A stretch of 64,000 bases of DNA from Sesamum alatum (GCA_034509735.1 JACGWO010000012.1:7624367-7688366); one strand, 5' to 3'; positions 8,531 through 23,100 are shown, numbered from the stretch's first letter. The notes: generated by a model not told the origin, from the letters alone. Numbers and translations: made by a program.

Positions 8531-11500
8531 ATACATCGAAAACACTCTTTTGAGCCACGGACTCAGCTTTGTACCTTTGCGCAACAACAAACTCCTTTAA
8601 ACAAGTTTAGACACTAATGCACTTTTATCTGTGCCATATCGAGGACTTGGGAGAACCTTTATAATCAATCGTACGTCCGGATACATGCCTAATACTCAAC
8701 ACATTCGTAGGAAACACCTCGTGCTTTCAGTCCTTATCATTGACTGATATATAACTCATTTTTGCTGTAAATATATTCGTATTGACTCTAATAATCAATA
8801 TTAAAGCCACTCTTAGATTATATGACTAGAACTCCATCTTATTCAACATAAAAATGCACTAGGACTACATATATAACACTCTTTCGAGCCAGGACTCAGC
8901 TTTCTACCTTTGCGCAACGACAAACTCCTTTAAACAAGTTTTGACACTAATGCACTTTTAACTTTGCCATATCGAGGGTTTGGAGAACCTTCATAATCAA
9001 TCGTACGTCCGAATACATGCCTCATAATCAACACAACCGTAGGAAATACCTTGTGCTTTCAGTCCTTATCATTAACTGATAGATAACTCATTTTTGGCTA
9101 TAAATAAATTCGTATTGACTCTAACAATCAATATTAAAACCACTCTTCGATTATATGACTAGGATACATCTTATTCAACATAAAAATGCACTAGTACTAC
9201 ATCTAAAACACTCTTTTGAGCCATGGACTCAGCTTTGTACCTTTGCGCAATGATAAACTACTTTAAACAAGTTTAGACACTAATGTATTTTTATGTTTGC
9301 CATATCGAAGACTTGGAGACCCTCCATAATAAATCGTACATACGAATACATGCCTAATACTCAACACAATCGTAGGAAACACCTTGTGCATTTTGGCGAT
9401 AAATATATTCGTATTGACTGACAGATGACTCATTTTTGGCGATGACTGACAGATAAATATATTCGTATTAACTCCTTATCATTGACTCCTTATCATTGGC
9501 GATAAATATATTCGTATTAACTCCTTATCATTGACTGACAGATGACTCATTTTTGGCGATAAATATATTCGTATTGACTCTAATAATAAATATTAAAGCC
9601 ACTGTTTGATTATATGACTAGGACTCTATCCTATTCAACATAAAAATGCACTAGGACTACATCTAGAACACTGTTTTGAGCCATGGACCCAGCTTTATAC
9701 CTTTGCGCAATGACAAACTCCTTTAAACAAGTTTAGACACTAATGCACTTTTATCTTTGCCATATCAAGGGCTTGGAGAACCTTCATAATCAATCGTACG
9801 TCCGGGTACATGCCTAATACTCAACATAATTGTAGGAAATACCTTGTGCTTTCAGTCCTTATCATTAACTGAAAGATAACTCATTTTCGGCTATAAATAT
9901 ATTCGTATTGACTCTAATAATCAATATTAAAGCCACTCTTCGATGTATGAGTAGGACTCCATCTTATTCAACATAAAAATGCACTAGTACTACATCGAAA
10001 ACACTCTTTTGAGCCATGGACTCAGCTTCGTACCTTTGCGCAACGACAAACTCCTTTTAACAAGTTTAGACACTAATACACTTTTATCTTTGCCATATCG
10101 AGGACTTGGAGAACCATCATAATCAATCGTACGTCCGGATACATGCCTAATACTCCACACAATCGTAGGAAATACCTTGTGCTTTAAGTTCTTATCATTG
10201 ACTGATAGATAACTCATTTTTTGCTATAAATATATTCGTATTGACTCTAATAATCAATATTAAAGCCACTCTTGGATTATATGACTAGAAATCCATCTTA
10301 TTCAACATAAAAAAGCACTAGGACTACATCTAAAACACTCTTTGGAGAACCTTCATAATCAATCGTACGTCCGGGTACATGCCTAATACTCAACACAATC
10401 AAAGGAAACACCTTGTGCTTTCAGTCCTTATCATTGACTGACACATGATTCATTTTTGGCGATAAATATATTCGTATTGACTCTAATAATGAATATTAAA
10501 GCCACTGTTCGATTATATGACTAGGACACCATCTTACTCAACCTAAATATGCACTAGGACTACATCTAGAACACTGTTTTGAGCCATGGACTCAGCTTTA
10601 CACCTTTGCGCAAGGACAAACTCCTTTAAACAAGTTTAGACACTAATGCACTTTTATCTTCGCCATATCGAGGGCTTGGAGAACCTTCATAATCAATCGT
10701 ACGTCCGGATACATGCCTAATAATCAACACAATTGTAGGAAATACCTTGTGCTTTCACTCCTTATCATTAACTGATACATAACTCATTTTTGGCTATAAA
10801 TAAATTCGTATTGACTCTAATAATCAGTATTAAAGCCACTCTTCGATTATACGACTAGGACTCCATCTTATTCAATATAAAATACACTAGGACTACATCT
10901 AGAACACTCTTTTGAGACATGAACTCAGCTTTGTACCTTTGCGCAACGACAAACTCCTTAAACAAGTTTAGACACTAATGCACTTTTATCTTTGCCATAT
11001 CGAGGGTTGGAGAACCTTCCTAATTAATCGTATGTCCGGACACACGCCTAATACTCAACACAATCGTAGGAAACATCTTGGGCTTTCACTCCTTATCATT
11101 GACTGACAGATGACTCAGTTTTGGCGATAAATATATTCGTATTGACTCTAATAATCAATATTAAAGCCACTCTTCGATTAATCGACTAGGACTCCATCTT
11201 ATTCAACATGAAAATGCAGTAGGACTACATCTAGAACATTCTTTTGAGCTATGGACTCAGCTTTATACCTTTGGGCAACGACAAACTCCTTTAAACAAGT
11301 TTAGACACTAATGCACTTTTATCTTTGCCATATCGAAGGCTTGGAGAACCTTCATAATCAATGTACGTCCGGATACATGCCTAATACTCAACACAATCAA
11401 AGGAAGCACCTTGTGCTTTCAGTCCTTATCACTGACTGACAGATGACTCATTTTTTGCGATAAATATATTCGTATTGACTCTAATAATCTATATTAAAGC

Positions 11501-14500
11501 CACTGTTCGAATATATGACTAGGACTCCATCTTATTCAACATAAAAATGCCATAGGACTACATCTAGTACACTGTTTTGAGCCATGGACTCAACTTTATA
11601 CATTTGCGCAACGACAAACTCCTTTAAACCAGTTTAGACACTAATGCACTTTTATCTTTGCCATATCGAGGGCTTGGAGAACCCTTAATAATCAATCATA
11701 CGTCCGGATACATGCCTAATACTGAACACAATTGTAGGAAATACCTTGTGCTTTCAGTCCTTATCATTAACTGATAGATAACTCATTTTTTGTTGTAAAT
11801 AAATCGTATTGACTCTAATAATCAATATTAAAGCCACTCTTCGATTGTATGAGTAGGACTCCATCTTATTCAACATAAAAATGCACTAGTACAACATCAA
11901 AAATACTATATTGAGCCTTGGACTCAACTTTGTACCTTTATGCAACGACAAATTCCTTTAAACAAGTTTAGACGCTAATGCACTTTTATCTTTGCCATAT
12001 CGAGGGCTTGGAGAACCTTCATAACCAATCGTACGTCCAGATACATGCCTAATAATCAACACAATCGTAGGAAATACCTTGTGCTTTCAGCCCTTATCAT
12101 TAACTGATACATAACTCATTTTTGGCTATAAATAAATTCATATTGACTCTAATAATCAATATTAAAACCATCTTCGATTATATGACTAGGACTCCATCTT
12201 ATTCAACATAAAAATGCACTAGTACTACATCTAAAACACTCTTTTGAGCCATGGATTGACTTTGTACCTTGGCACAACGACAAACTCGATTAAACAAATT
12301 TACACACTCTTTTGAGCCATGGACTGACTTTGTACCTTGTTAATGTTCGTAATCAATCGTACGTCCGGATACATTTCGAATACTCAACACAATCGTAAGA
12401 CACATCTTGTGTTTTGAGTCCTTATCATTGACTGATAGATGACTCTTTTTTGGCTATAAATATATTCGTATTGACTCTAATAATAAATATTAAAGCCACA
12501 CTTCGATTATACGACTAGGACTCCATATTATTCAACATAAAATGCACTAGGACTGAATCTAGAACACTCTTTTGAGCCATGAACTCAGCTTTGTACCTTT
12601 GTGCAACGACAAACTCCTTCAACCAAGTTTAGACACTAATGCACTTTTATCTTTGCCATATGAGGGCTTGGAGAACCTTCATAATCAATCATACGTCCGG
12701 ATAGATGCCTAATACTCAACCCAATCGTAGGAAAACACCTTGTGCTTTCAGTCCTTATCATTGACTGATAGATAACTCATTTTCGGCTATAAATATATTC
12801 GTATTGACTCTAATAATCAATATTAAAGCCACTCTTCGATGTATGAGTAGGACTCCATCTTATTCAACATAAAAATGCACTAGTACTACATCTAAAACAA
12901 TCTTTTGAGCCATGGACTCAGCTTTGTACCTCTCCACAACGAAAAACTCCTTTAAACAAATTTAGACACTTATACCCTTTTATCTTTGCCATATCGTGGC
13001 CTTGGTCAACGTTCGTAATCAATCGTACGTCCGGATACATGTCTAATACTCAACACAATCGTAGGACACATCTTGTGTTTTCAGTCCTTATCATTGACTG
13101 ATAGATGACTCATTTTTTGCTATAAATATATTCGTATTTACTCGAATAATCAATATTAAAGCCACTCTTCGATTATATGACTAGGACTCCATCTTATTCA
13201 ACATAAAAATGCACTACTACTACATCTAAAACACTCTTTTTTGCCATGGACTTAGCTTTGTACCTTTCCACAATGACACACTCCTTTAAACAAATTGAGA
13301 CACTAATGCACTTTTATATTTGCCATACCGAGGGCTTGGAGAACCTTCATAATCAATCGTACGTCCGGATACAAGCCTAATAATCAACACAATCGTAGGA
13401 CATACCTTGTGCCTTCAGTTCTTATCATTAACTGATAGATAACTCAGTTTTGGCTATAAATAAATTTGCATTGACTCTAATAATCAATATTCAAGCCACT
13501 CTTCGATTATATGACTAGGACTCCATCTTATTCAACATAAAATGCGCTAGGCCTATATGTAGAACACTCTTTTGAGCCATGAACTCTGCTTTGTACCTTT
13601 GTGCAATGACAAACTCCTTTAAACAAGTTTAGACACTAATGCAGTTTTATCTTTTCCATATCGAGGACTTGGAGTACCTTCATAATTAATCTTACATTCG
13701 GATACATGCCTAATATACTCAACACAATCGGAGGAAACACCTTGTACTTTCAATCCTTATCATTTACTGATAGATAACTCATTTTTGGCTATAAATAAAT
13801 TCGTATTGACTCTAATAATCAATATAAATGCCACTCTTCGATTATATGAGTAGGACTCCATCTTATTCAACATAAAAATGCACTAGTACTACATCTAAAA
13901 CACTCTTTTTTGCCATTGACTTAGCTTTGTACCTTTCCACAACTACAAACTCCGTTAAACAAATTTAGACACTAATGCACTTTTACCTTTGCCATATCGA
14001 GGGCTTGGAGAACTTTCATAATCATTCGTACGTTCGGATACAAGCCTAATCATCAACATAATCGGAGGAAATACCTTGTGCTGTCAGTCCTTATCAATAA
14101 CTGATAGATAACTCATTTTTTGCTATAAATAAATTCGTATTGACTCTAATAATCAATATTCAAGCCACTCTTCGATTATATGACTGGGACTCCATCTTAT
14201 TCAACATAAAATGCACTAGGCCTATATCTAGAACACTCTTTTGAGCCATGAACTCAGCTTTGTACCTTTGTGCAACGACAAACTCCTTTAAACAAGTCTA
14301 GACACTAATGCAGTTGTTTCTTTGCCATATCGCGCACTTGGAGTACCTTCATAATCAATCTTACGTTCGGATACTTGCCTAATACTCAACACAATCGTAG
14401 GAAACACCTTGTGCTTTCAGTCCTTATCATTGACTGATACATAACTTATTTTTGGCTATAAATAAATTTGTATTGACTCTAATAATCAATATTAAAGACA

Positions 14501-16235
14501 CTCTTCGATTATATGACTAGAACTCCATCTTATTCAACAAAAAAATGCACTAGTACTACATCTAAAACACTCTTTTGAGCCATGGACTCAGCTTTGTACC
14601 CTTGTACAACGACAAACTCCTTTAAACAAATTTAGACACTTATTCCCTTTTATCTTTGCCATATCGAGGGCTTTGTCAACGTTCGTAGTCAATCATACGT
14701 CCGGATACATTTCTAATACTTTACACAATCGTAGGAAGCATCTTGTGTTTTTCAGTCCTTATCATTGACTGATAGTTGACTCTTTTTTGGCTATAAATAT
14801 ATTCGTATTGACTCTAATAATCAATGTTAAAAGCCACTCTTCGATTATACGACTAGGACTTCATGTTATTCAACATAGAATGCACTAGGACTACATCTAG
14901 AACACTCTTTTGAGCCATGAACCTAACTTTGTACCTTTGCGCAATGACAAACTCCTTTAAACAAGTTTAGACAGTAATGCACTTTTATCTTTGCCATATC
15001 GAGGGCTTGGAGAACCTTCATAATCAATCGTACGTCCGGATACAAGCCTAATAATCAACACAATCGTAGGAAATACCTTGTGCTTTCAGTCCTTATCATT
15101 AACTGATAGATAATAAATTTGTATTGACCCTAATAATCAATATTAAAGCCACTCTTTGATTATATTACTAGGACCCCATCTTATTCAACATAAAAATGCA
15201 CTAGTACTACATGTAAAACACTCTTTTGAGCCATGGACTCAGCTTTGTACCTTTTCACAACGACAAACTCGTATAACTAATTTAGACACCTATTCCCTTT
15301 TATCTTTGCCATATTGAGGGCTTGGTCAACATTCTTAATGCAATCGTACGTCCGGATACATGCCTAATACTCAACAGAATCGTAGGAAACATCTTGTGTT
15401 TTCAGTCCTTATCATTGACTGATAGACGACTCTTGTTTGCTATAAATATATTGGTATTGACTCTAATAATCAATATTAAAGCCACTCTTTGATTATACGA
15501 CTAGGACTTCATCTTATTCAACATAAAATGTACTAGCACTACATCTAGAACACTCTTTTGAGCCATGAACTCAGCTTTGTACCTTTGCGCAACGACAAAC
15601 TCCTTTAAACAAGTTTAGACACTAATGCACTTTTATCTTTGCCATATCGAGGACTTAGGGAACCTTCATAATCAATCGTATATCCGGATACATGCCTAAT
15701 ACTTAAAACAATTGTAGGAAAGCACCTTATGCTTTCAGTCCTTATCATTGACTGATAGATAACTCATTTTCGGTTATAAATATATTCATATCTACTCTAT
15801 TAATCAATATTAAAGCCACGATTCGATTATAGGACTAGAACTCCATCTTATTCAACATAAAAATGCACTAGTACTACATCTAAAACACTCTTTTGAGCCA
15901 TGGACTCAGCTTTGCACCTTTCCACAACGACAAACTCCTTTAAACAAATTTAGACACTTATACCCTTTTATGTTTGCCATATCGTGGGCTTGGTCAACGT
16001 TCGTAATCAGTCGTACATCCGGATACATGTCTAATACTCAACACAATCGTAGGACACATCTTCTGTTTTCAATCCTTATCATTGACTGATAGATGACTCA
16101 TTTTTTGCTATAAATATATTCTTATTTACTCGAATAATCAATATTAAAGCCACTCTTTGATTATATAACTAGGACTCCATGTTATTCAACATAAAATGCG
16201 CTAGGACTACATTTAGAACACTCTTTTGAGTCATG
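8531..16235. repeat. 332-bp satellite array, segment 2
   Basis: Some 23 monomers of the same satellite. Most keep the full length, but several are shortened or rearranged: scrambled short duplications at 9380-9570, a monomer lacking about 150 bp at 10338 (acactcttt joins ggagaacc), a partial internal duplication at 12236-12345, and a loss near 15110. A variant monomer with caaatttagacacttat(t/a)ccc and ggtcaacgttcgtaatc recurs from about 12.95 kb onward, at 14640, 15290 and 15957, roughly two monomers apart. No coding sequence is supported. Confidence 0.93.
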
Positions 16236-16496
16236 ATTGTTAGCAAGATTGTTTTTGGCCTGTTGCTGCTTTTGCTGTCATTTGTCTTGTTTGTTTGTTT
16301 GAACTCTTTGTTAGGGCTGGCTTGTCGCCGTTTTTTTTTTTTTTTTTGTTGTTGTTGTCTTGGCCTAGGGATGGTTGATTGTTGTTACCTTCCTGGACCG
16401 TCTTTCTTTTGAGGACTGGGCGCACAGCCTACATCACTGATGTAACCTTTCCTTTTATTTTTAATGCAATTTACCTTTACCTAAAAAAAAAAAAAA
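16236..16496 (+). mobile_element. LINE 3'-end fragment (plus strand) with poly(A)
   Basis: A 5'-truncated non-LTR retrotransposon copy consisting of 3' untranslated sequence only. It ends gcaatttacctttacct followed by a run of 14 A at 16483-16496. Its blocks ggctggcttgt, ttgttaccttcctgg, gactgggc and ttacctttaccta also occur in the LINE at 16828-18090 on the other strand, so both are one family. The satellite on the right restarts about 50 bp further along the monomer than where it stopped on the left, so no ordinary target duplication is seen. Confidence 0.82.
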
Positions 16497-16827
16497 CAAG
16501 TTTAGACACTAATGCACTTTTATCTTTGCCATATCGAGGACTTGGAGAACCTTCATAATCAATCATACGTTCGGATACATGCCTAATACTCAACACAATC
16601 GTAGGAAACACCTTGTGCTTTCAGTCCTTATCATTGACTGGTAGATAACTCATTTTTGGCTATAAATATATCCATATCTTCTCTAATAAACAATATTAAA
16701 GCCACTCTTCGATTACATGACTCGGACTCCATCTTATTCAACATAAAAATGCACTAGTACTACATCTAAACACTCTTTTGAGCCATGGACTTTGTACCGT
16801 TGCACAACGACAAACTCCTTTAAATAA
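16497..16827. repeat. Satellite monomer between two LINE fragments
   Basis: One monomer length of the 332-bp satellite, from caagtttagacac to ctcctttaaata, left between the two LINE insertions. Confidence 0.93.
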
Positions 16828-18090
16828 TTTTTTTTTTTAGGTAAAGGTAAATTTTATAAATAAAGGAGAAGGTTACAACAATGACATAGGTTGTGAGCCC
16901 AGTCCACAAAAACGAACACCCAGGAAGGTAACAACAAACAAACAATCCTGGGCACAAAACCACAAGACGGACTCAACAACAAATTTACAATATAAAGGCC
17001 AAAACAATCTCGGCTACAAGCCGGCCCAAAATCAACCTAGAAGAAAACTGCAACAAGCCAGCCCAAACCAACAAATCTTTCCAACAGTCATTCTACAGTG
17101 AAGCTGCAAGAAGGAACAATCAAAGTTCCATGGGATACGCCAAAGACGGAATAGGGCAGCCGCTTGAAGGGAAGGTCTCAAATCATCGCCATGGATGCGT
17201 ATGCGTACCTGTTCAAGTACAAGATCTACCAAAGCATTAATCGTCAAAGAGGAGGTTTGGAATCTACGAGCATTACGCTCACGCCAGATGTGGTAAACGA
17301 GCGAGGCAAGGGTGGCACCATAAGTTGCATTGACTATGTGTTTACCTCGCCACCGAATGGAGGCCCATCTAATGCCAGAATGCCACAAAGAGTGAGGCCA
17401 ACGTAGTTTGGTGCGCTGTCTAATAAGAGAAAGGCATCTCCGGGAGAAAGTGAATTCAAAGAAGAGGTGGGAGTGGCTCTCGGCCATTCTAGAATTACAG
17501 AGGACACACTCCCAAGAATCCGGTGGGCACCATGGTTTATCCATAGTAGATAGACGCTCCCATATAGCAAGCCATAGAATGAATAGATTACGGTGAATAC
17601 GGAAGGGCCGTGAAACAAGGAGGACCATTCCACCTTCGGACCGGCTGGTTGGGAGATGCTCAATGCGTCCGAGTTAGAGAGGGATCCACTTTGTGAGCTC
17701 CAAAGAACCCGAGAAGGCCCAGGGGAAATTGACGGAAGGTAAGTTGAAATATCAAGAAGCTCAAAATTTGTGATAGACCAGTTCCATTTTCCTAATCAGA
17801 TGACAGACCCCAAAGAAGCATCAAGATGATGCCGGTGATAGCGGGTCCCCGAGGGAACCGATGAATGAGGACACCTAGAGGGTGCAAGGGGTCCTGCCAG
17901 AGTTTGAAGTAAGGGTCCAAGCCCACCACAAAACGAACCCCATTCAGCAACAAGTGACGAAGCCTAATCATTTTGCACCAACTCCAAGACCCAATAGTCG
18001 GAGAGATAGTCCAGATAGTTGCTTTGCAAAGTCGATACCGCCAAATCCATTGTGCCCAGATTGAGTGTGAGGAGTGCTGGAGGACATCCC
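16828..18090 (-). mobile_element. L1-like LINE, 5'-truncated (minus strand)
   Basis: Starts on plus with a poly(T) run at 16828-16838, that is, a poly(A) tail on minus, preceded by the same TTTACCTTTACCT end as the neighbouring LINE fragment. Upstream on the minus strand are about 190 bp of 3' untranslated sequence and then the C-terminal part of ORF2. The 5' end is missing; satellite resumes at about 18091 with agtccttatcattgac, some 150 bp further along the monomer than the left break. Confidence 0.88.
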
Positions 18091-18103
18091 AAGTCCTTAT
18101 CAT
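17032..18103 (-). pseudogene. LINE ORF2 C-terminus with RT-associated zinc-binding region, frameshifted
   Basis: Two minus-strand frames carry consecutive parts of a plant LINE ORF2 tail. The frame at 17792-18103 contains SWSWCKMIRLRHLLLNGVRFVVG and a W..PLHPLGVLIHRFPRG stretch, typical of the region after the RT. The frame at 17032-17628 (198 residues) contains RNLFILWLAIWERLSTMDK, then CVLCNSRMAESHSHLFFEF, the Cys/His pattern of the zinc-binding domain that follows LINE RTs, and YHIWRERNARRF near the end. At least one shift lies between 17790 and 17630. RT and endonuclease parts are absent, so the copy is dead. Confidence 0.85.
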
Positions 18104-20128
18104 TGACTGATAGATGACTCATTTTTGGCTATAAAAATATTTGTATAGACTCTAATAGTCAATATAAAGCCACTCTTCGACTATATGACTAGGACTCCAT
18201 CTTATTCAACATAAAAATGCACTGGGACTACATCTAGAACACTCTTTTGAGCCATAGACTTATCTTTGTACCTTTGCGCAACGACAAACTCCTTTAAATA
18301 AGTTTAGACACTAATGCACTTTTACCTATGCCATATCGAGGGCTTGGAGAACCTTCATAATCAATCGTACGTCCGGATACATGCCTAATACTCAACACAA
18401 TCGTAGGAAATACCTTGTGCTTTAAGTTCTTATCATTGACTGATAGATAACTCATTTTTCGCTATAAATATATTCGTATTGACTCTAATAATCAATATTA
18501 AAGTCAATCTTCGATTATATAACTAGGACTCCATCTTATTAAACATAGAAATGCACTAGTACTACATCTAAAACACTCTTTTGAGCCATGGACTCAGCTT
18601 TGTACCTTTGCACAACGACAAACTCCTTTAAACAAATTTAGACACTTATTCCCTTTTATCTTTTCCATATCGAGGGCTTGGTCAACGTTCGTAATCCATC
18701 GTTTGTCCGGATACATGCCTAATAATCAACAAAATCGTTGGAAAAACCTTGTGTTCTGAGTCCTTATCATTGACTGATAGATGATTCTTTTTTGGCTATA
18801 AATATATTCTTATTGACTGTAATAATCAATATTAAAGCCACTCTTCGATTATATAACTAGGAGTCCATCTTATTAAACATAGAAATGCACTAGTACTACA
18901 TCTAAAACACTCTTTTGAGCCATGGACTCAGCTTTGTACCTTTGCACAACGACAAACTCCTTTAAATAAATTTAGACACTTATTCTCTTTTATCATTGCC
19001 ATATCGAGGGCTTGGTCAACGTTCGTAATCAATCGTTTGTCCGGATACATGCCTAATAATCAACACAATCGTTGGAAACACCTTGTGTTTTGAGTCCTTA
19101 TCATTGACTGATAGATGACTCTTTTTGGCTATAAATATATTCGTATTGATTCTAGTAATCAATATTAAAGCCACTCTTTGATTATACGACTAGGAATCCA
19201 TCTTATTCAACATAAAATGCACTAGGACTACATCTAGAACACTCTTTTGAGCCATGGACTCAGCTTTGTACCTTTGCGCAACGACGAACTCCTTTAAATA
19301 AGTTTAGACACTAATGCACTTTTATCTTTGCTATATCGAGGACTTGGAGAACCTTCATAATCAATCGTACGTCGGAATACATGCCTAATACAACACAATC
19401 ATTACCTTGTGATTTCAGTCCTTATCATTGACTGATAGATAACTCATTTTTGGATGTAAATATATTCGTATTGACTCTACTAATCAATATTAAAGTCACT
19501 CTTCGATTATATGACTAGAACTCCATCTTATTCAACATAAAAATGCACTTGGACTACAGCTAAAACACTCTTTCGAGCCAGGACTCAGCTATGTACCTTT
19601 GCGCAATGACAAACTCCTTTAAACAAGTTTAGACACTAATACACATTTATGTTTGCCATATCGAGGGCTTGGAGAACCTTCATAATCAATCGTACGTTCG
19701 GATACATGCCTATAACTCCACACAATCATAGGAACACCTTGTGCTTTTATGCCTTATCATTGACTGATAGATAACTCATTTATTGTGATAAATATATTCG
19801 TATTGTCTCTAATAATCAATATTAAAGCCACTATTCAATTATATGACTAGGACTCCATCTTATTCAACATAAAATGCACTAGGACTACATCTAGAACACT
19901 CTTTTGAGCCATGGACTCAGCTTTGTACCATTGCGCAACGACCAACTCCTTTAAACAAGTTTAGACACAAATGCACTTTTATCTTTGTCATATCGAGGAC
20001 TTGGAGAACCTTCATAATCAATCATACGTCGGAATACATGCCTAATACTCAACACAATCGTAGGAAACACCTTGTGCTTTTAGTCCTTATCATTTTCTGA
20101 TAGATAACTCATTTTTGGCTATAAATAT
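18091..20128. repeat. 332-bp satellite array, segment 3
   Basis: About six monomers, including adjacent copies of the acttattcc(c/t) variant near 18640 and 18975. Ends in ggctataaatat at the left target duplication of the solo LTR. Confidence 0.93.
20124..20128. other. Left target-site duplication of solo LTR
   Basis: aatat, matched exactly by 23197-23201. Joining the flanks at this word restores the usual satellite phrase ctataaatatattcg. Confidence 0.88.
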
Positions 20129-23100
20129 TGTAACATCCTCAACGTTAATACTTGATTGTCATTTATTAGCATAATAAAATGGATATATAATGTGGTCATT
20201 TATATGATAATTGGTGCTTAATTATAAATTATATGATAAGATTTATACTTGGAAGTAGTTGAGGATTTGAAACAATACAAGTGCGGGGTCAAAATAGAAA
20301 TTTGTGAAGATGCAACGGGGAGATATAATATCTTAAATAAAAATAAATTACAGTATGTATATATATATATATATATCTACACTACACAACAAATTAACTC
20401 ATGCTTATCAACATACTTCATTGCAATATAATATTTATATATATATCGACACCTATACGTTCACACCTACTAACTTATCCTATATATATATATGTATATA
20501 TATGCTATAAAAACCACTTGTATCACCCATAGAAAATTTGAGAATGTGGTAGAAGCTATTATATATATATATATAGAATTAATATATAAAAGAAAGAAAA
20601 GAGGGGTGAGGCGGTGGAGTGAGACATTAACAATACATATATATATATGTAGGAATTGATTTGTTCATTATATTATTTCTTCCTCCTCAAAGAACTCAAG
20701 CCTAGAGTCTTCTACACAGATATTGGTAAGAACTCTCTTTTATTTCGATTTTAAGCTTAGATCCATGAAGAACATGGAAGAAATGGATGAGTGAAGCTAG
20801 ATACATGATAACAGGAAAAACTCTGTCCAATTGGTCTCGGTTTTTCAGGAAACTCTCACGTTTTACCGGTACAAATTTAGTGATTTTGGTGTCTATGAAA
20901 ACCTTAGGATGTCTTCTATAAGGTTTTAGTTTTGAGTAGAAGCTAAATCGTTCGTTTTAATGGCTAAAGCGGAGGATATATTATATTGCCCTGTTTCCGC
21001 GGTAATCCAGACTGAGTATGGTAAAACCCCTGTAACTTGAGTTATAATGGTTCAATTTGTATGATTATTTCTTAAAATGAAACTAGAGACATAATATATA
21101 ATATTCTGTAAATATCATAATTTTTGATCGGGTATACGAATTTTGGGAGAATTTTGAAGTAGAGCTCTATGGATATGCGATTGTAAAGGACAGGTTGTGA
21201 TAAAACCTGAATAACTCATTATATATTGATCCAATTCGTATGATTCTTGTTTTATATGAATCTAGGGACGTATTAGAGTATATGGTGTAAAAATTTTGAA
21301 TTTAAAATTTGTAATTTGGTCTGGGGAGAATTAATAAGTTGGTATACAGATTCTGTCAAAGAAAAACTATGAACAGGAACAAGATAGATTATTAACAAAT
21401 TGTTCCTATGATTTAATATACATATTTTGTACCATTAGAAATACTAGGATGTCTATTTTTTCATAATAAAACATTTTTTAATTTGGATTATTATAATTAA
21501 AGTTATGATTTAATTAGTGATCAGTGTTCAGGCGGGCAGGATTCACAGGTTAAGGGGCGGTAAAGGAAATTCTTAAAAATATAATCACTGATTTATATAT
21601 ATAGCAAGATATATACTGATGGAAAGATAATTGAGTCTATTTTATGTAGTAGAAAATGGATGAAGGATCTGAATTATATAGAATAAGATATTAACAGATT
21701 AGTGAGGAGTGTCTGAATATTGTCTAATGTACTATTAAGGAATTTCAATATTTCTGATATGTTGACTATACGTCTTACGACTATTTATAGGACACGAGAA
21801 CAGCGTACAAGAGTGAAAACATTATTTTACTAAGTATATCATTGTGGAATTGAGGTAAGTATAGTTAATTGGATATATATATATATATATGAAGATGCAT
21901 GGTTATGTGAAATCTTGATCGTAAACTGTAATATGCTAAACTGAATTATGTGGGTGTCTTGTGAAATTGTTGTTATGTGTTATGTCCATATTTCGGTGTG
22001 ACGTACATGATAAATACTTGTGATATACTTCGATTTTGTTGATGAACGAAGATGAATGATGGAATGGTCGTGAATGATTGACATGCTTCTATTTTATTAA
22101 TGATTGGAGTTGAATTATGAAATCGATAAATGTACAGATAATAAGTTGAGATGAGAAAATGGCTTACCTAAGCTTGGGCATATTCAATGATTTATGATGA
22201 TGTGATTGATGACGAGCTGTGTGTTGTCATGATGATGTGATTGATGATGTGAGATGTGATGGGAGATAATGAATATACAGCTAGGTACCATGGCGCGAAG
22301 GGTACCGGGGTATTCCGGGTAGCGGGGAATATCCTGTGCTGACGGCTACACACTGGGGTGGTGTGGGGGTGCCATGTTCGGTGTGATGTCCTGTGATCAG
22401 GAGCCACACACTTGGCCAATGTTGGGATATCACATACGATGGGTATCCTGTGCCGGCTATTATATGATATTGATTGAGATGATGAGAGCCGGCAAAACCA
22501 TTGAATATACTCCAGCTAGGTTAAGTAGGGCCCTAAGATAATAAATCATAACTGAGTTTGTATTATGATGTGGATGATGATGATTCTGATATTGATTCCC
22601 GAGTGATGGTTGTTACTGATTACTTCGTGATATTGTGATTACTACATGACGTGTTGATAGTGATTCTGGCATTGGTTTTCACATGATTGTTCATACTGAT
22701 TACTTGGAGATATTGTGGAAATTGTATAATGAACATGGTTGATTGGGGTTATTGCATAAAATTGGTCTTCTTGTATGTGCTCACATGTCTGTGTATATAT
22801 AGCTAATTAGCTATACTTACTGAGTTGGCAACTCACTCTTTGCCATGTACTTTTTCAGCAGATAGATTGTAGTGACTCGTCTCGCTAGCGTGTAGCCAGT
22901 TGTCAGCCTTGTTAGGTGGGTCAGCACTGAAAGTGTCATCATTAGTCGGGAGCTCTAGCTGATATTAACGATAATATTAAACTCGGACTGGAGTAGTATC
23001 TTATGTTTTGTAATAGATAGAAACTCCACTTTTTGTCGTGTTCATATGCTGTAGTGAATTATGTTATATAAAGAATTCTGTTGAAGTTTTTAATCGATTG

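Noticed and set aside
9990..10217. Open frames of 60-87 residues in the satellite (also 43703-43954, 44396-44659, 46092-46280)
   Set aside because: They recur only as chance frames in AT-rich satellite, differ from monomer to monomer and lack any domain.
17164..17596. Plus-strand frames opposite the LINE
   Set aside because: Antisense shadows of the LINE ORF2 zinc-binding region.
20249..20431. 60-residue frame in the solo LTR, and 22192-22419 on minus
   Set aside because: The first ends in a (TA)n microsatellite; neither has a domain; both lie within an LTR without internal genes.
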